Shown: positions 41,972-50,769 of the stretch, piece after piece
How the letters are laid out: each line of letters opens with the position of its first letter
How positions within the stretch are numbered: the stretch's first letter is position 1
From: Verrucomicrobiota bacterium
Lineage (GTDB): Bacteria > Verrucomicrobiota > Verrucomicrobiia > Verrucomicrobiales > Akkermansiaceae
Length of the DNA stretch: 64,000 nucleotides
Direction: 5' to 3'
Assembly (NCBI GenBank): GCA_017301995.1
Contig: JAFLEH010000003.1
Coordinates: 186,001 to 250,000 of the forward strand
Notes under the pieces: model-generated
The model's database searches: none
Told to the model about the DNA's origin: nothing
Seen by the model: the letters and a program-made list of their open reading frames with translations, nothing else
Position numbers and translations under genes: made by a program

Positions 41972-42847
41972 CTAACGGATCTCCAGATGCGGCTTCAGCC
42001 GTTCCAGCGTGCGGGGGCCGATGCCCTCCACGCGGTCGAGGTCGGCGGGGGATTTGTAGGGGCGGCCCTCGATGATCCGGTTGGCGGTGGCTTCGCCCAC
42101 GCCGGGCAGTTTCATCAGGTCGTCGCGGGATGCGGTGTTAGGATCGATCTTCCATCCGTCGGGCAGCTTGCCGGAGGTGGCGAGGCCGAGGTCTTCGGTT
42201 TCCTCGCGCTCCAGTTTCCGTTCGTCGGGGAGGCGTTCCCAATCGGTCTTGGCCCACGCGCCCGCGCCGCGTTTGGCGGCCTGGAGTTCCAGGTCGCCGA
42301 GCATCGCCTGATAGGCCGCCTTTGATCGTCCGTCAGGCGTTTCATGGGCCACGCCGAAGGCCCGCGCCAGGCCGGCTTTCACCAGATGCCCGGCAAGGTC
42401 CGTGCCATCGGCGGTGGTCACGAACGCATAGACCCGCTTGTGTTTTCCATCGCCCATGGCGTCCGCGTAGGCGGTGGAAACGGTGAACGGTTTTTCCAAC
42501 ATCCTAACCACCTCCTTGGCGGCGGCCTCGCCAAGCTCCTTGGCCGCCATGATGGAGCGCTCCGGCGAACCGCCGAACCCGGTCATGCCGAAATACCGCC
42601 GCTGGGCACGCAGGCGCCGCGCGTCGCTCTCGTCGCTCACATGCCACTCGAAACAATCCGCCCCGTAGAGCCGGATGGTGTGCCGTTTGCCTTCCGCCGC
42701 TTCGATTTCAAAGCTATCGCCGTCCGCCCAATCGGTGGGCACCAGGCGGCAATTCTTCAGCGTTTCCATCGGCTTTTCCGCGGCATGGCCCGGAGCGGTC
42801 GCGCCAAGCCACACGGCGGCGGCTATCAGGGAGAGGATCGTTTTCAT
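41972..42847 (-). CDS. exported thermonuclease-like (SNase) protein with C-terminal helix-hairpin-helix
   Basis: This 291-aa protein has a signal peptide (MKTILSLIAAAVWLGATAPG), an SNase/OB-fold domain (about 30-190; DGDSFEIEAAEGKRHTIRLY, YGADCFEW, KRVYAFVTTADGTDLAGHLV) and a ComEA-type double helix-hairpin-helix (about 232-291; LMKLPGVGEATANRIIEGRP, LDRVEGIGPRTLERL). SNase enzymes cut DNA and RNA with Ca2+. The HhH adds DNA binding, as in competence proteins, so extracellular or periplasmic DNA processing is likely. It lies 37 bp downstream of the MoeB gene. Confidence 0.82.
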   Translation of the reverse strand: MKTILSLIAAAVWLGATAPGHAAEKPMETLKNCRLVPTDWADGDSFEIEAAEGKRHTIRLYGADCFEWHVSDESDARRLRAQRRYFGMTGFGGSPERSIMAAKELGEAAAKEVVRMLEKPFTVSTAYADAMGDGKHKRVYAFVTTADGTDLAGHLVKAGLARAFGVAHETPDGRSKAAYQAMLGDLELQAAKRGAGAWAKTDWERLPDERKLEREETEDLGLATSGKLPDGWKIDPNTASRDDLMKLPGVGEATANRIIEGRPYKSPADLDRVEGIGPRTLERLKPHLEIR

Positions 42848-42884
42848 GGAAATCGCGGGGCTGAGTCATCCGGCACACCTGGCC

Positions 42885-44009
42885 CTAGGCTTCCGCCAGC
42901 CAGGCATCGATGCCACCCTCCACGTTACGGACCCGGGTGAAGCCGTTGTCCAACAGAAAAAGAACGGCCCTGGCGGAACGGCCACCCATCTTGCAATGGA
43001 CGAGGATTTCCCGGTCGCGGGGCAGCGCGTCGAGGTGGTCGGGCAGGGTACCCAACGGAATCAGCCGGGCGCCGGGGATGTTGGAAACGGCGTGCTCGTG
43101 CGGCTCGCGGACGTCGATGAGCAGGCCGTCGAAGCCCGTCGCGAGGCGGGCGCGGAGTTCGGTGGTGGTGATGGTATCCATGGCGGGTGTTGATAGAGAG
43201 CAGGCGGGCGAGGCGGTGGTTTCGGAATTGGCCACGCTGTGGACCGAGGGATGGTCGCCGCACAGCCGGCATTGCGGGTCGCGGTTGAGCCGGAGCGTGC
43301 GGAACGAACTGCGCAGGGCGTCATAACAAACCAGGCGGCCCAGCGGTGGCTCACCGATTTCCAACAATAGCTTGATCGCCTCCATCGCCTGGAGCGAACC
43401 GATGATCCCCGGCAACACCCCGAGCACGCCGGCCTCGGCGCACGAAGGCACCGCGCCGGGCGGCGGCAGCGTCGGCAGCAGGCACCGGTAGCACGGTCCG
43501 CCGAGATGCGGCGCGAACACGGTCATCTGGCCCTCGAAGCGGTGGATCGCCCCGTGGACCAGCGGCTTACCTAGCAAAAACGCCGTGTCGTTCGTTAGAA
43601 ACCGGGTGGGGAAATTGTCGCACCCGTCCAGCAGCACATCGTAGCCCCGCGCGATTTCCAGCACGTTTTCCGGCGTGAACCGCACCGGATGGACCTCCAC
43701 CGTCACATGCGGGTTGATTTCCCGCAGGCGGGCCACGGCGCTTTCGAGTTTCGGTTTGCCGATCCACGATTCGCCGTGGAGCACCTGGCGCTGGAGATTG
43801 GAAACATCCACCACATCCGGATCCGCCAGCCCGAGCCGCCCCACGCCCGCCGCCGCCAGATACATGGCCGCCGGCGATCCCAGTCCGCCGGTGCCGATCA
43901 GCAGCACCGATCCGCGCTTCAGTTTCCCCTGCCCTTCCAATCCCACTTCGGGGATCAGCAGATGGCGGGAGTAGCGCGTCAGTTCGGCAGTGGTGAAATC
44001 CGGTGTCAT
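42885..44009 (-). CDS. moeB: MoeB/ThiF-type adenylyltransferase fused to rhodanese
   Basis: 374 aa from ATG 44009 (MTPDFTTAELTRYSRHLLIP, the standard MoeB opening); the frame open to 44561 would overlap the divergent redoxin gene and is not coding. The E1-like domain has the ATP loop GTGGLGSPAAMYLAAAGVG, CDNFPTRF and two CxxC zinc pairs (CYRCLL, CRLCGDH). The rhodanese domain (about 275-374) has the active Cys in VHCKMGGRSA. It should adenylate the C-terminus of MoaD or ThiS-type sulfur carriers, with the rhodanese passing sulfur, as in MOCS3. Which carrier it serves is not shown here. Confidence 0.88.
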   Translation of the reverse strand: MTPDFTTAELTRYSRHLLIPEVGLEGQGKLKRGSVLLIGTGGLGSPAAMYLAAAGVGRLGLADPDVVDVSNLQRQVLHGESWIGKPKLESAVARLREINPHVTVEVHPVRFTPENVLEIARGYDVLLDGCDNFPTRFLTNDTAFLLGKPLVHGAIHRFEGQMTVFAPHLGGPCYRCLLPTLPPPGAVPSCAEAGVLGVLPGIIGSLQAMEAIKLLLEIGEPPLGRLVCYDALRSSFRTLRLNRDPQCRLCGDHPSVHSVANSETTASPACSLSTPAMDTITTTELRARLATGFDGLLIDVREPHEHAVSNIPGARLIPLGTLPDHLDALPRDREILVHCKMGGRSARAVLFLLDNGFTRVRNVEGGIDAWLAEA

Positions 44010-44072
44010 GACCGCGGCGACGATGCCACCCGACCACCCGATGCCAAGCGCCAATTTCCGGAAAAAATCATT

Positions 44073-44099
44073 TTGACCGCGTCGGAATGATGATATGCT
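44073..44099 (+). promoter_or_regulatory. candidate promoter of the redoxin gene, possibly leaderless
   Basis: TTGACC (44073-44078) and TATGCT (44094-44099) are separated by 15 bp. The ATG at 44106 is 7 bp beyond the -10, about where transcription would start, and no clear Shine-Dalgarno is present. Confidence 0.35.
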
Positions 44100-44105
44100 A
44101 AAGAC

Positions 44106-44678
44106 ATGGCTGAAGTTCAATCGACGTTCATGCTTCCCCCGGGTGCCAGTGCTCCGGATTTCTCGCTGCCGGACCCGGAAGGCAACCTCATTTCGCGCGG
44201 GACGGCCGCAGGACCCAACGGTCTGGTGGTGGTCTTCGCCTGCAACCACTGCCCGTTCGTCATCCATCTGGCCGACGCCCTCGGCGCGCTCGCCGCCGGG
44301 CTCGCCGCGCAGGGGGTCGGCACCGTGGCGATCAACCCGAACGACACCTCCCGCTACCCGCAGGACGGCCCGGACGCAATGCGGGGCTTCGCCGCGGAAC
44401 ACGGCTGGCGCTTTCCCTATCTGATCGACGGAACGCAATCGGTGGCAAAAGCCTTCGGCGCGGCCTGCACGCCGGACTTCTTCCTGCTGGATGCCGCGGG
44501 CCGCGTGTTCTACACCGGCCAGTTCGACGACTCCCGCCCGCGCGGCGGCCTGCGCGCCCACGGTGGCGACCTCGAGGAAGCCGTCCGCCGCATGCTGGCC
44601 GGCGAGGGTCCGCTCGAACGCCCCTATCCGAGCAGCGGCTGCAACATCAAATGGATACCCGGCAACGAGCCGGATTGA
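44106..44678 (+). CDS. thioredoxin-fold redoxin (AhpC/TSA-like)
   Basis: This 190-aa protein has GASAPDFSLPDPEGNLIS, the active-site motif FACNHCPFV (CxxC), the cis-Pro region ACTPDFFLLD and a C-terminal CNIKW. It belongs to the cytosolic redoxin group with CNHCPF, probably a thiol peroxidase or reductase. No signal peptide. It diverges from moeB; the substrate is unknown. Confidence 0.88.
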   Translation: MAEVQSTFMLPPGASAPDFSLPDPEGNLISRGTAAGPNGLVVVFACNHCPFVIHLADALGALAAGLAAQGVGTVAINPNDTSRYPQDGPDAMRGFAAEHGWRFPYLIDGTQSVAKAFGAACTPDFFLLDAAGRVFYTGQFDDSRPRGGLRAHGGDLEEAVRRMLAGEGPLERPYPSSGCNIKWIPGNEPD

Positions 44679-45054
44679 TTCCAGGGCTGACCAACCGAAC
44701 TTCGCCGCGATCTATCAGGCATCGTCCCTTCAGGGCGCGCCGACGTCTTCGTTGGCAGGAGAACGGACAGGCCAATGGGAATGCCGCTTGCGGAGCCGCA
44801 TTGCCACCCCATTCCCGGCCAGCGGGGACGCAGGCGCTCCGAAGGGCAGACATCCTGATCCGGTCGGAAAATGATTTGGCACAATTCGCGGCGGCAGCGA
44901 CGTCGATGAATGGTGCTTTCTTTCTGGTTTCCGGTTTCTGGTCTCTGGCTTCTTGGCCCGATTGTGCCAAACCATTTTCCGACCGGCAAACGCAGTGGAG
45001 CGGAAAACAAGGCCTCGGATCAGGATCTCCCAAGGGGGATCGGCGCGCGTTCGA
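44679..45054. repeat. intergenic region with a 127-bp element bounded by 26-bp inverted repeats
   Basis: The arm at 44860-44885 (starts CCGGTCGGAAAATGATTTGG) pairs with 44961-44986 (ends CCATTTTCCGACCGG) with a single mismatch over 26 bp; the 75 bp between them include a pyrimidine-rich block (TTTCTGGTTTCCGGTTTC). No coding frame fits. It could be a small non-autonomous mobile element or a long structured RNA 3' of dnaA. Confidence 0.6.
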
Positions 45055-46473
45055 TTACCGCCGCAGCAGGCTTTCGATGCGTGCGAGGACGTCCTTGAGT
45101 CCGGGTTCCTTGGTGAGCTGGGCCCGCACTTTCTTGCAGGCGTGGATCACGGTGCCGTGGTCACGTCCGCCGAACGCCTCGCCGATTTCCTCCAGCGATC
45201 CGCGGGTCAGGCTGCGGCTGAGATACATCGCCACCTGCCGCGGGAACGCGATGCTCGCCGGACGGCGGCGGCCGATCATGTCGGCCAGCCGGACATCGTA
45301 GTGTTCGGCCACGGTTTTCTGGATCGAGTCGATGCTGATCTGGCGGCTGGATTCCTCGACCAAAAGATCGCGGAGCAGCGGTTCGATCCTATCGACGGTA
45401 ACGCTTTCCCCGGCCAGCGAGGCGAACGAGGCCACGCGCATCAGCGCGCCTTCGAGACGCCGCACGTTGGTCCGGATGTTTTCCGCCAGATAGGCGAAGA
45501 TCGAGTCGTCCAGCCGGACTTTCCAGTCGGCCGATTTCTGTTTGAGGATCGCCAGCCGGGTTTCCATCTGCGGCGGCTGGATTTCGACGGTTAGACCGCA
45601 CTCGAAGCGGGAAACGAGGCGGGGTTCGAGGTTCTTGATTTCGGATGCCGGCCGGTCGCTGGTTAGAATGACCTTGTTGCGGCCGTCCAGCAGCGTGTTG
45701 AAGGTGTGGAAGAACTCCTCCTGCGAGCGCTCCTTGCCGGCGAGAAACTGGATGTCATCGATCAGCAGGACGTCGGTCTGGCGGTAGCGGCGGCGGAATT
45801 TCTCGATATCGCCGCGGCGCACGGCGTCGATGAACTCGTTGGTGAATTTCTCGCAGGTCAGATAGACCACGCGGCTGGCCGGGTGCTTGCGGAGCAGTTC
45901 CTGGCCGATGGCGTGCATCAGGTGGGTCTTGCCGAGGCCGGATCCGCCGTGGATGAAGAGCGGATTGTAGCCGGTCTTGGTCTTGTGGGCCACCGCCTCG
46001 CACGCGGCGTGGGCGAACTGGTTGTTGATGCCGACGACGAAATTCGCGAACGTGTGGCCCGGATTGAGGCCGATGGCCTTCAACCGTTTATCCAACGGTT
46101 CGCCGCTGAGCACCGGCTGGTGGCGGGGGCCGGCCGGTTGGGAGTGAGCGCTCTCGGCCGCGGCCGCCTGCGGCGTTTTCCCCAGCACCACGCGCACCTC
46201 GCGGGTGGCTTCGCAAACGGCGCCCACCGCCGATGTTAGTTCCGGCATGTAATTCGCCTCGATCCAAACCTGATGGATTTCTCCGGGCACCGCGATGCTG
46301 GCGATGCCGTCGTCATGACCTTCCCACGTGGCGGCGTGAAACCAGCGCTGGAACGCATCCGCCCCTACCGCCTTGCGCAGACCGTCACAGATGCGATCCC
46401 AGGCGGTTTGGCCGGGTGCGGCATCGGGAATTTCGGGGTCGTGCGCATTTTCGGGTGTTGGGTTGAGATCCAT
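45055..46473 (-). CDS. dnaA: chromosomal replication initiator DnaA
   Basis: This 472-aa protein has the four-domain build: N-terminal DnaB-contact domain, linker, AAA+ core with Walker A GGSGLGKTHLMHAIG and Walker B VLLIDDIQFLAGKE, and C-terminal duplex-binding domain with the signature IGEAFGGRDHGTVIHACKKV. It binds DnaA boxes at oriC and melts the origin. dnaN, recF and gyrB are not adjacent, so gene order differs from the classical origin cluster. Two DnaA-box-like sequences lie upstream. Confidence 0.98.
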   Translation of the reverse strand: MDLNPTPENAHDPEIPDAAPGQTAWDRICDGLRKAVGADAFQRWFHAATWEGHDDGIASIAVPGEIHQVWIEANYMPELTSAVGAVCEATREVRVVLGKTPQAAAAESAHSQPAGPRHQPVLSGEPLDKRLKAIGLNPGHTFANFVVGINNQFAHAACEAVAHKTKTGYNPLFIHGGSGLGKTHLMHAIGQELLRKHPASRVVYLTCEKFTNEFIDAVRRGDIEKFRRRYRQTDVLLIDDIQFLAGKERSQEEFFHTFNTLLDGRNKVILTSDRPASEIKNLEPRLVSRFECGLTVEIQPPQMETRLAILKQKSADWKVRLDDSIFAYLAENIRTNVRRLEGALMRVASFASLAGESVTVDRIEPLLRDLLVEESSRQISIDSIQKTVAEHYDVRLADMIGRRRPASIAFPRQVAMYLSRSLTRGSLEEIGEAFGGRDHGTVIHACKKVRAQLTKEPGLKDVLARIESLLRR

Positions 46474-46862
46474 GTTTCAAGAAAAGGGAGAGGGATTGTG
46501 ATCGTCCGCCGCAGGTCGTTTTCGGAACTTCCGAACGGCTGACGGAAGGGAGCTTGGCGTGTTCCGGCGGGGGGTGAAAAAGAGATTTTTTTACGACTTC
46601 CGGACGAAGGCCCGCATCGCCCTTTCCACAAGGGTTCCACAGCCAAAAAATTTTGGAACTTGACCCCGGTTTTATTTCGGTTCGCCAAATAATCGTGCGC
46701 CTCTATCGGGACCAAATCGTGCAATTCCCTGAAATCGAATGACGTGCGAAAAGCGGCCCGCGGAGGCGCTTTGAGCGGCTCCGTTTGCCAGTCCCAAACC
46801 GCTGGTTTTCAACGGTTTGGAGTACCGACCGGGTTCCTTTTCCGGCCGCGGTGATTTTTTTC
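46474..46862. promoter_or_regulatory. dnaA upstream region with two DnaA-box-like sites and a hairpin
   Basis: CTTTCCACA (46622-46630) and GGTTCCACA (46633-46641) resemble the DnaA box TTATNCACA (7 of 9 and 6 of 9) and are 11 bp apart, one helical turn, consistent with autoregulation. AT-rich tracts flank them (AGATTTTTTTACG, CCAAAAAATTTTGG). A perfect 8-bp hairpin CCAAACCG-N11-CGGTTTGG lies at 46794-46820. I see too few boxes to call an origin. Confidence 0.4.
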
Positions 46863-46890
46863 TTGCAAAACATCACTATATGGCTATATT
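46863..46890 (+). promoter_or_regulatory. candidate sigma-70 promoter for rhodanese gene
   Basis: TTGCAA (46863-46868), 16-bp spacer, TATATT (46885-46890), with the ATG at 46922. The region is markedly AT-rich compared with its surroundings. Confidence 0.45.
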
Positions 46891-46921
46891 CACCCCGAAG
46901 CAACAAAACAACCGACAGAAA

Positions 46922-47488
46922 ATGAGTACCACAGCAAAGACAATGACGGCGGGCGAAGTGAACCGGGCGATCGCGGCGGGCACCAAGGTGTGCCTGTTGG
47001 ATGTGCGCACACCGGCGGAGTATGAAACGGCGCACGTGGAGGGGTCGGTGCTGATGCCGATCGGCAAGCTCGACTGTGCGGCGGTGGCGACGGCGGCGCA
47101 GGGTGCCGAGCTGAAGGTGCTGGTCTGTCAGTCGGGCATCCGCGCGGGCAAGGCGGCGTCGCAACTGGCGGCCAACGGGCAGAGCGGATGGGTTCTGTTG
47201 GATGGCGGGGTCAACGCGTGGGGCAAGGACGGTTTGCCGTTGGTGCGGGGACGATTCACGCTGCCGCTGGAGCGCCAGGTGTTTATCGTGGCGGGATTCA
47301 TGGTTTTGCTAGGCGTGATCCTCGGATGGCGCGTGCATCCCGGGTTCTACGGCCTGAGCGGGTTCGTGGGGTGCGGCCTGATGATGGCCGGGGCCACCGG
47401 TTTCTGCCCGATGGGAATTCTGCTAGGAAAAATGCCGTGGAACCAACGCGGCGGCACCTGCTGCGCCAGCGGGCGGTGCGGCGGCTGA
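46922..47488 (+). CDS. rhodanese domain protein with DUF2892-type membrane tail
   Basis: 188 aa from ATG 46922 (MSTTAKTMTAGEVNRAIAAG). The rhodanese domain (1-110) has the active-site cysteine in VLVCQSGIRAG. The C-terminal part has two hydrophobic segments (VFIVAGFMVLLGVILGW and GFVGCGLMMAGATGFC), matching DUF2892, and a cysteine-rich end (CCASGRCGG). Such proteins are inner-membrane sulfurtransferases with the catalytic domain in the cytosol, often sulfide- or persulfide-inducible. No ArsR-type regulator gene is adjacent. Confidence 0.85.
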   Translation: MSTTAKTMTAGEVNRAIAAGTKVCLLDVRTPAEYETAHVEGSVLMPIGKLDCAAVATAAQGAELKVLVCQSGIRAGKAASQLAANGQSGWVLLDGGVNAWGKDGLPLVRGRFTLPLERQVFIVAGFMVLLGVILGWRVHPGFYGLSGFVGCGLMMAGATGFCPMGILLGKMPWNQRGGTCCASGRCGG

Positions 47489-47500
47489 TCCTATCGGACG

Positions 47501-48211
47501 TCAGGCGATGTTGGTGAACACCGCCTGCACGTCATCGTCGTCCTCGATGCGGTCGAGGATTTTCTCGACGTCCTGCATCTGTTCCTCGGTTAGTTCGATC
47601 GGCTGGGTGGGCAGGCGTTTGAGGCTGGCCTTGACGCCGGCGATTCCGAGTTGTTCGACGGCCTGGCAGAGGCTGGCGAACGAGGAAAACTCTCCGGTGA
47701 TGACGACGGTGCCGTCCTCGACCTCCAGGCTTTCCAGTCCGGCGTCGATCAGTTCCAATTCCATTTCCTCGAGGTCGCGGCCTTCCGGCACCGAAAACTC
47801 GATCACGGTCTTGCGGGAGAACATGAAATCCAGCGATCCGGAATTGACCAACTGGCCGTTGTTCTTGTTGAAGATGGTTTTCATGTTGGTCACCGAGCGG
47901 TTGCTGTTGTCGGTGGCGCACTCGATGAAGAACAGCGAACCGTGGGGGCCTTTGCCTTCGTAGTTCACCTCGCTGATTTCGGAAGCGTCCTTGCCGGCGG
48001 CGCGTTTGATGGCGGCCTCGATGTTTTCGCGGGACAGGTTCTGGGCCTTGGCGTTGCTGATCGCCACGCGCAACGGGGCGTTGGTTTCCGGATCCGGTCC
48101 GCCGTTTTTCGCGGCGAGGGTGATCGACTTGGCAAGCTTCGGAAACACCTTGGACATCGTGGCCCAACGCGATTCCTTGGCCCGGCGGCGGCATTCAAAG
48201 GCTCTTCCCAT
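47501..48211 (-). CDS. yebC: YebC/PmpR-family protein
   Basis: The 236-aa protein starts with the family motif (MGRAFECRRRAKESRW, then MSKVFPKLAKSITLAAKNGG) and shows GPDPETNAPLRVAISNAK and LSRENIEAAIKRAAGKDASE. YebC proteins were named as DNA-binding regulators and more recently linked to translation of proline-rich stretches; which applies here is unknown. It follows lpxC-fabZ in the same direction after about 100 bp. Confidence 0.95.
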   Translation of the reverse strand: MGRAFECRRRAKESRWATMSKVFPKLAKSITLAAKNGGPDPETNAPLRVAISNAKAQNLSRENIEAAIKRAAGKDASEISEVNYEGKGPHGSLFFIECATDNSNRSVTNMKTIFNKNNGQLVNSGSLDFMFSRKTVIEFSVPEGRDLEEMELELIDAGLESLEVEDGTVVITGEFSSFASLCQAVEQLGIAGVKASLKRLPTQPIELTEEQMQDVEKILDRIEDDDDVQAVFTNIA

Positions 48212-48312
48212 GGCGTGTGTGGTTCGGATAGATCCGCCGGGGCAACCGGCGCGCGCCGATTCAAACCGCGCAGCGCGCCAAGCTCAAGCCCGGAATTTTC
48301 CCGGCCGTCCGT

Positions 48313-49629
48313 TCAGCGGTCCAGCAGGGCAAATTTCAGCTCGGCCTCCGACGCCACCTCGCCATTGACCAGGCAGCGGTTGCGGGTCTGGCCGATCGAT
48401 CCGCGCATCTTGATGATCTCGCTTTCGATCACCAGGGTGTCGCCGGGCAGCACCGGGCGGCGCCATTTCACGCCGTCGGCGCTCATGAAATAACCGATTT
48501 TCCCGAGGTTCTCGGGTTTGCGGAGCATCAGCACGGAAGATACCTGCGCCATCGCCTCCAACTGCAGCACGCCGGGCATGATCGGATGACCGGGAAAATG
48601 GCCGGGGAAATACGGTTCGTTGATGGTGACGTTCTTGACACCCAGGCACTTGTTCTCGCCCTCGAAACCGATGATCCGGTCCACCATCAGGAATGGATAG
48701 CGGTGCGGCAGGATCTTGAGCACGGCGTGGATGTCCAGCACGCCCTCGCCATTCGGAATCGAGATCGGCGCGGGCACCATCGAGCGCATCCGGGCGTATT
48801 CCGCCTTGATCGTGGCGGCCATCTTCGTGTTGGGACCGTGGCCGGGTTTCACCGCCATCACGTGGCCGAGGATTCTAACACCCGCGAGCATCAGGTCGCC
48901 GATCAGGTCGAGCGCCTTGTGCCGGGCGAACTCGTTGGTGAAACGCAGCGCCTCCTTGGACATCACCTCGTTGCCGCGGATGACGATCGCGCTTTCAAGC
49001 GAACCGCCCTTGATGAGGCCCTTGTCCAACAGCGGCTTCACGTCCTCGTAATACACGAACGTGCGGGCCGCGCAGATTTCCTTTTCATAAACCGTGGGGT
49101 TGATTTCCGCCGAAAAATACTGGGTGAAGCGGCCTTCCGGTCCCACGTTGGTCACGGAAACCCGGAAGGTCTTGCTGGGAACGATGGTGATCAGCGTGCC
49201 GTCGCCCACCTCCATGTGAATCGGTTCGCGAATCTCCCAAATCCGCTTCGGGGCGTTCTGCGCGACGGTGCCCGCCTTGCGGATCAGTTCCACAAACGGC
49301 CGGGACGAGCCATCGCCGATCGGCGGCTCGTTGGCATCCATCTCGATGATCGCGTTGTCCACCCCCATGCCGGCCAGCGCGGAAATCACGTGCTCCACGG
49401 TGTGGACTTTCACCGATCCCTCGGCCAGCGTGGTCGCGCGTTCGACGGTCTGCACCTTGTCCACGTCCGCCGGGATGAACGGCATGTCCGGCAGGTCGAT
49501 GCGCCGGAATTTCAGGCCGTGGCCCTCCGGAGCCGGTTTCAGCGTGAGCGAAACCTTTTCTCCCGTGTGGAGCGAGGTGCCTTGGAGGGTGGCGGGGCCT
49601 GCGAGCGTGTGTTGGGCGACGTTGGACAT
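48313..49629 (-). CDS. lpxC-fabZ: bifunctional UDP-3-O-acyl-GlcNAc deacetylase / 3-hydroxyacyl-ACP dehydratase (LpxC-FabZ fusion)
   Basis: 438 aa from ATG 49629 (MSNVAQHTLAGPATLQGTSL); the frame open to 49833 overlaps the divergent gene. The N-terminal LpxC part (1-290) has its zinc ligands in HTVEHVISALAG and RHKALDLIGDLMLAG and a late GHVMAVKPGHGPN. The FabZ part (about 290-438) has LPHRYPFLMVDRI and the catalytic HFPGHPIMPGVLQLEAMAQ. LpxC commits lipid A synthesis and FabZ dehydrates 3-hydroxyacyl-ACP; both draw on the same acyl-ACP pool. The fusion is known in Bacteroidota and Verrucomicrobiota. Confidence 0.96.
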   Translation of the reverse strand: MSNVAQHTLAGPATLQGTSLHTGEKVSLTLKPAPEGHGLKFRRIDLPDMPFIPADVDKVQTVERATTLAEGSVKVHTVEHVISALAGMGVDNAIIEMDANEPPIGDGSSRPFVELIRKAGTVAQNAPKRIWEIREPIHMEVGDGTLITIVPSKTFRVSVTNVGPEGRFTQYFSAEINPTVYEKEICAARTFVYYEDVKPLLDKGLIKGGSLESAIVIRGNEVMSKEALRFTNEFARHKALDLIGDLMLAGVRILGHVMAVKPGHGPNTKMAATIKAEYARMRSMVPAPISIPNGEGVLDIHAVLKILPHRYPFLMVDRIIGFEGENKCLGVKNVTINEPYFPGHFPGHPIMPGVLQLEAMAQVSSVLMLRKPENLGKIGYFMSADGVKWRRPVLPGDTLVIESEIIKMRGSIGQTRNRCLVNGEVASEAELKFALLDR

Positions 49630-49732
49630 GCGGCGCGCAGTATCCCCGGCCAGCGCGGAGGGTTCAAGCCCGTATTTTCCCCCGCTTTCTTTGGCCTTGA
49701 CTCCCGACCCGACCCGGCGTAAACCGCACTCC

Positions 49733-50575
49733 GTGAAACGCCAATTCCATCTTGTCCGCGGTGCCGCGTGCGCGCTCGTCCTTTCCATGGCCCCCACCCC
49801 GGCCTCCGCCGATCTGCCCAACCTGCCCGACAAACCGTGGCAGGATTACTTCGCCGCCCTCGAAGGCAGACGCTTCACCTTCACCATGGACCCATGGGGA
49901 CAAGGGAAAATCGAAGGCTTTGCGGACAACGGCAAAGCCCTGAGCCACTCCCTTCAGATCCCCGTCACCTTCGTGATCGAGGAAGTGCTCCCCGGCGGAA
50001 AAATCACCACTAGGAAGATTGAGACGGATTCCATCGAAACCTCCGACAAACCGATCCTCAAGCAGGGAAAAGCCAAGTTCCGCGGGAAAGTCACCGGCGG
50101 CGCGACCTTTGAAGCCTGCATCGAGATCGACCGCGGAGTGCTCATGGCCGGCGGCCGCCTGCTAGACCCCGGCACCTCGAAAAACCCGCTCCGTTTCGGG
50201 GTTCGCACCGTTTTTCCATCCGCCTACAAGAACACGAAGCGAACCGAGAAGGATGACGCCAAGCAGTTCGCCAAAAAGATCAAGGACGACCGTATCCAGA
50301 TCGTCTGGACCGATGGCAAGCGGACCAAATTGGAAAGCACCACAAAGCTCGATCCCGAGTCCAAGGCCGCCAACGGACCCGGCATCACGGATCTGAAAGT
50401 CGAGTTTGCCGCCTATCAGGGCCGCAGCTTCGGCTTCAAGGCCGCCCCCCAAAGCAAGATCGTACTTTGGGCACGCCAGGAACAGGAAGCCCATGAGGGG
50501 TTCTCCGCCACATGGTATCCCGACCCCGCCAAAGACCCCGAAGGCAAAACCAGGCTCGCCATCGAAATCCGGTGA
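49733..50575 (+). CDS. exported hypothetical protein
   Basis: 280 aa from GTG 49733, which leads directly into a signal peptide (KRQFHLVRGAACALVLSMAP). The frame is open from 49268 but that part is the antisense of lpxC. The mature part is a charged beta-rich domain without recognised motifs (WQDYFAALEGRRFTFTMDPW, KQFAKKIKDDRIQIVWTDGK). It ends at a glycosidase locus but has no clear link to it. Confidence 0.65.
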   Translation: MKRQFHLVRGAACALVLSMAPTPASADLPNLPDKPWQDYFAALEGRRFTFTMDPWGQGKIEGFADNGKALSHSLQIPVTFVIEEVLPGGKITTRKIETDSIETSDKPILKQGKAKFRGKVTGGATFEACIEIDRGVLMAGGRLLDPGTSKNPLRFGVRTVFPSAYKNTKRTEKDDAKQFAKKIKDDRIQIVWTDGKRTKLESTTKLDPESKAANGPGITDLKVEFAAYQGRSFGFKAAPQSKIVLWARQEQEAHEGFSATWYPDPAKDPEGKTRLAIEIR

Positions 50576-50608
50576 GGGATCGATCACCGATTCCCAGTGA
50601 TGGCGGGT

Positions 50609-50734
50609 TTATTCGAGGCTCATCTTGTCCGCCACCAGCACCTTGCCCAGCAGATCATCGGGCACCGGATGGGGCGGACGCCCGGTCTCGGCATGCTCTA
50701 TCCGACAATATGATGAAAGGTATTTTCATATATG
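50609..50734 (-). pseudogene. possible C-terminal remnant of a lost gene
   Basis: Between the hypothetical gene and the UroD-like gene an in-frame fragment of about 40 codons reads HAETGRPPHPVPDDLLGKVL, then VADKMSLE and a stop at 50609. It looks protein-like but has an upstream stop and no start. I cannot name its family. Confidence 0.25.
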
Positions 50735-50769
50735 GAATCATTTTGAATCTCTATTACGGATAGCTGTCA

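Noticed and set aside
44010..44561. Upstream part of the MoeB ORF
   Set aside because: It is antisense to the redoxin gene with its clear CNHCPF motif; MoeB proteins start at the 44009 ATG.
46474..46921. Chromosomal origin oriC
   Set aside because: Only two weak DnaA-box-like sites and no cluster or unwinding-element repeats; dnaN is absent.
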